Shown in pieces: positions 33,501 through 35,204 of a DNA stretch of 35,204 nt. The notes beneath the pieces were generated by a model. That model was not told the origin of the DNA. It ran no database searches and saw nothing but the letters and a program-made list of their open reading frames with translations. A program made the position numbers and the translations under genes. The stretch covers positions 1 to 35,204 of the forward strand of contig CAZBUK010000037.1 of NCBI GenBank assembly GCA_964495085.1. Reading direction: 5' to 3'. How positions within the stretch are numbered: the first letter of the stretch is position 1; each line of letters starts with the position of its first letter. This DNA comes from CAZBUK01 sp964495085 (GTDB lineage: Bacteria > Bacteroidota > Ignavibacteria > T3Sed10-11).

Positions 33501-34754
33501 TCAACTATTCATCGCTCTCAGGAATTCCTTGTTCGATTTTGTGCCTCTCATCTTTTCGATGACGAATTCCATAGCTTCGACTGTCGTAAATTCGCTGAGG
33601 ATCTTTCTGAGAATCCAGACTCTGTTCAGCTCGTCGTCGCCGAGCAGCAATTCCTCGCGTCTGGTTCCGCTGCGGTTGACATCGAGTGCGGGGAATACGC
33701 GGCGATCCGATAATTTCCTGTCGAGCACGATTTCGCAGTTTCCGGTTCCTTTAAATTCCTCAAATATCACCTCATCCATTCGGCTTCCGGTCTCGACCAA
33801 CGCGGTTGCGATGACGGTTAAGCTGCCTCCCTCCTCGATGTTCCGTGCAGCGCCGAAGAACCGTTTCGGCTTATGCAGCGCATTCGCGTCGACACCGCCT
33901 GAGAGTATCTTCCCGCTGTGCGGGACCACGGTATTGTGCGCGCGGGCGAGCCGGGTGATGCTGTCGAGAAGGATGACGACGTCTTTGCCGGTTTCGACGA
34001 GTCGCTTCGCTTTTTCGAGGACCATATCCGAAACCTGGACATGGCGCTCCGGCGGTTCGTCGAAGGTCGAGGAAATGACTTCGGCATTGACCGAACGCTC
34101 CATATCGGTGACCTCTTCGGGACGCTCGTCGATGAGCAGGATCATGAGGATCACCTCGGGAGAGTTCGCGGTGATGCTGTTTGCGATTTTCTGGAGGAGA
34201 ATGGTTTTTCCGGCTTTCGGAGGCGAGACTATCATGCCCCGCTGCCCCTTTCCGATCGGCGCAAGCAGATCGATGATGCGGGTGGCGTAATCCGCAGGAT
34301 GATTCTCGAGCGGAATCCGGTCCTGAGGATAGAGCGGGGTGAGATTATCGAAAAGTCTCCTGTCGCGAATGAGTTCGGGATCCTGTTGATTGACGGATTC
34401 GACGCGCAGGAGTGCGAAGAACCGCTCCCCTTCTTTCGGCGGACGCACCTGGCCGCTCACGGTGTCCCCCGTCCGCAAACCGAACTTTTTTATCTGCGAA
34501 GGTGAAACGTAAATATCGTCCGGAGACGGCAGATAATTATAATCGCCTGAACGAAGGAATCCGTATCCTCCCGGCAGAACTTCGAGCACGCCCTTGCTGA
34601 AGCTCATGCCGTCCTGTTCGGACTGCGCTTCCAGGATCTTGAAAATCAGTTCCTGTTTACGCAGATCGCTGTAACCGGTAAGCTTCAGCTCCTTTGCAAC
34701 TTTCTGAAGCTCAACGATTTTCTTGGATTGCAATTCATTGATATCCATTGCCAT
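33501..34754 (-). CDS. rho: Transcription termination factor Rho
   Basis: Rho is the hexameric RNA helicase that ends transcription. A Rho-N helical domain (ELQSKKIVELQKVAKEL, starting at residue 7) precedes the cold-shock-like RNA-binding domain (about 50-125, with GGYGFLRS). The RecA-type ATPase has Walker A (SPPKAGKT), Walker B with LIDERPEE (208-215) and the Q-loop/R-loop region (LDSITRLARAHN, GGVDANALHKPKRFFGAARN). The 417-residue length is the normal short form without large inserts. The start is MAMDIN at 34754 or the ATG two codons on. Confidence 0.97.
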   Translation of the reverse strand: MAMDINELQSKKIVELQKVAKELKLTGYSDLRKQELIFKILEAQSEQDGMSFSKGVLEVLPGGYGFLRSGDYNYLPSPDDIYVSPSQIKKFGLRTGDTVSGQVRPPKEGERFFALLRVESVNQQDPELIRDRRLFDNLTPLYPQDRIPLENHPADYATRIIDLLAPIGKGQRGMIVSPPKAGKTILLQKIANSITANSPEVILMILLIDERPEEVTDMERSVNAEVISSTFDEPPERHVQVSDMVLEKAKRLVETGKDVVILLDSITRLARAHNTVVPHSGKILSGGVDANALHKPKRFFGAARNIEEGGSLTVIATALVETGSRMDEVIFEEFKGTGNCEIVLDRKLSDRRVFPALDVNRSGTRREELLLGDDELNRVWILRKILSEFTTVEAMEFVIEKMRGTKSNKEFLRAMNS

Positions 34755-35012
34755 ATAGACTGCACCTACACTTAAAAACTTATGAATGATGATGGATTAG
34801 TTATATTCCAATATTTTCAGGAGGGAATATGACCCCGATCGAATATAAAATCAGGATGGTTCTATTTTCTAAAATTGAGATTATATCTGAGGTGATATCC
34901 CGGTAGCTCGTACACGAGGATAAGATGGGGTCGTCCTACAGCCTCTGGGCAACCTTTCGTGAAGCCACACAAAATATACCTGTTTTTCAGAAGTTTGTCA
35001 AGAATCGGAAGC
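34755..35012. other. Unexplained 258-base spacer between rho and folC
   Basis: The spacer is AT-rich near rho. Between about 34885 and 34970 it becomes mixed and shows pairable segments: GAGG and GTAG pair with CTAC and CCTC, enclosing a small CTCG-TACA-CGAG hairpin (34907-34918). It matches no RNA family I can name (not SRP, 6S, tmRNA or a common riboswitch). Confidence 0.35.
34829..34906 (+). CDS. Possible 25-residue leader peptide or microprotein
   Basis: AGGAGG (34819-34824) sits 4 bases before an ATG that opens a 25-codon frame (MTPIEYKIRMVLFSK and so on, stop TAG). This is a clearer ribosome-binding site than most long genes here have. The peptide is basic and partly hydrophobic. It lies divergent from rho and antisense to the rho-folC spacer. 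Coding status rests only on the ribosome-binding site, so it may be accidental. Confidence 0.25.
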   Translation: MTPIEYKIRMVLFSKIEIISEVISR

Positions 35013-35204
35013 TTAGATCTGTATTTTATCCATCGCTTCACCGACCACGAAATGCGACCCCGTGACGAGAATCGGTACCTCCTTCGCGGTATCCTCGGCG
35101 GCACGCCCGATCCCCGAACCGACATCGCCGAATGCGAAGGCGGGAAAGAAAACTTCCTGGGCGAGCGCCCTGAGTTTATCCGACGGAACCGCCCGTTCGT
35201 TTCG
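35013..35204 (-). CDS. folC: Folylpolyglutamate synthase C-terminal fragment
   Basis: Only the last 63 codons are inside the window; the gene continues to the right. The end contains AEDTAKEVPILVTGSHFVVGEAMD, in which VTGSHFVVGEA matches the closing strand and helix of the Mur-ligase-type C-terminal domain of FolC (usual form V-x-GSL-Y-x-V-G-E). FolC adds glutamates to folates, and in some species also makes dihydrofolate. A MurC-F-type ligase is the alternative, but these lack that ending. Confidence 0.65.
   Translation of the reverse strand, partial: RNERAVPSDKLRALAQEVFFPAFAFGDVGSGIGRAAEDTAKEVPILVTGSHFVVGEAMDKIQI

Overview
The window reads as an ordinary chromosomal segment of a Gram-negative bacterium. 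An M1 aminopeptidase carries a C-terminal secretion/sorting domain of the type IX (FlgD-like Ig) kind, which is typical of the Fibrobacterota-Chlorobiota-Bacteroidota (FCB) superphylum and neighbouring candidate phyla. Several lipoproteins, an outer-membrane-type barrel protein and generally weak Shine-Dalgarno sequences fit that picture. The exact lineage cannot be fixed from this sequence. I see no insertion sequence, phage, CRISPR array or clear pseudogene. Coding density is high and no gap exceeds about 265 bases.

Layout. (1) 1-5915, minus strand: MFS exporter, serine hydrolase, lysA, sua5 and a PAS-PAS histidine kinase that runs off the left edge. (2) 6003-9281, plus strand: a lipoprotein built of eight exact 12-residue units, a phytoene-desaturase-type FAD oxidoreductase and an orphan ATP-grasp protein. 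(3) 9290-9363, minus strand: tRNA-Val(CAC). (4) 9526-19491, minus strand: a close-packed run in transcription order receiver-like protein, M48 lipoprotein peptidase, era, DUF1015 protein, EamA permease, M1 peptidase, uvrC, cNMP-GAF histidine kinase. (5) 19624-20472, plus strand: an exported barrel-like protein. (6) 20504-23499, minus strand: a maturation-protease (M52) homologue, a HypC-HypD fusion homologue, an HD-domain protein and a DJ-1/PfpI protein. (7) 23714-24610, plus strand: an O-methyltransferase and a membrane-anchored zinc-ribbon microprotein. (8) 24661-35204, minus strand: folC (partial), rho, thiolase, 3-hydroxyacyl-CoA dehydrogenase, acyl-CoA dehydrogenase, two lipoproteins, polX, a LiaF-like membrane protein, nth and a Tat-exported aldo/keto reductase.

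How the genes fit together. Thiolase, 3-hydroxyacyl-CoA dehydrogenase and acyl-CoA dehydrogenase form a short-chain beta-oxidation or butyryl-CoA module, with a clear intrinsic terminator placed between the first two. DNA repair is represented three times (uvrC, nth, polX). Signalling is represented by two histidine kinases and a stand-alone receiver-like protein.

The most unusual locus is 21709-23499. There, homologues of three [NiFe]-hydrogenase maturation factors (HypC fused to HypD, and the M52 endopeptidase) are intact reading frames but have lost most of the residues known to handle iron, cyanide/CO or nickel. No hydrogenase or other hyp gene is in view. This looks like a repurposed maturation pair rather than a decaying one. 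The second novelty is the 12-residue proline-phased repeat lipoprotein at 6063-6572.
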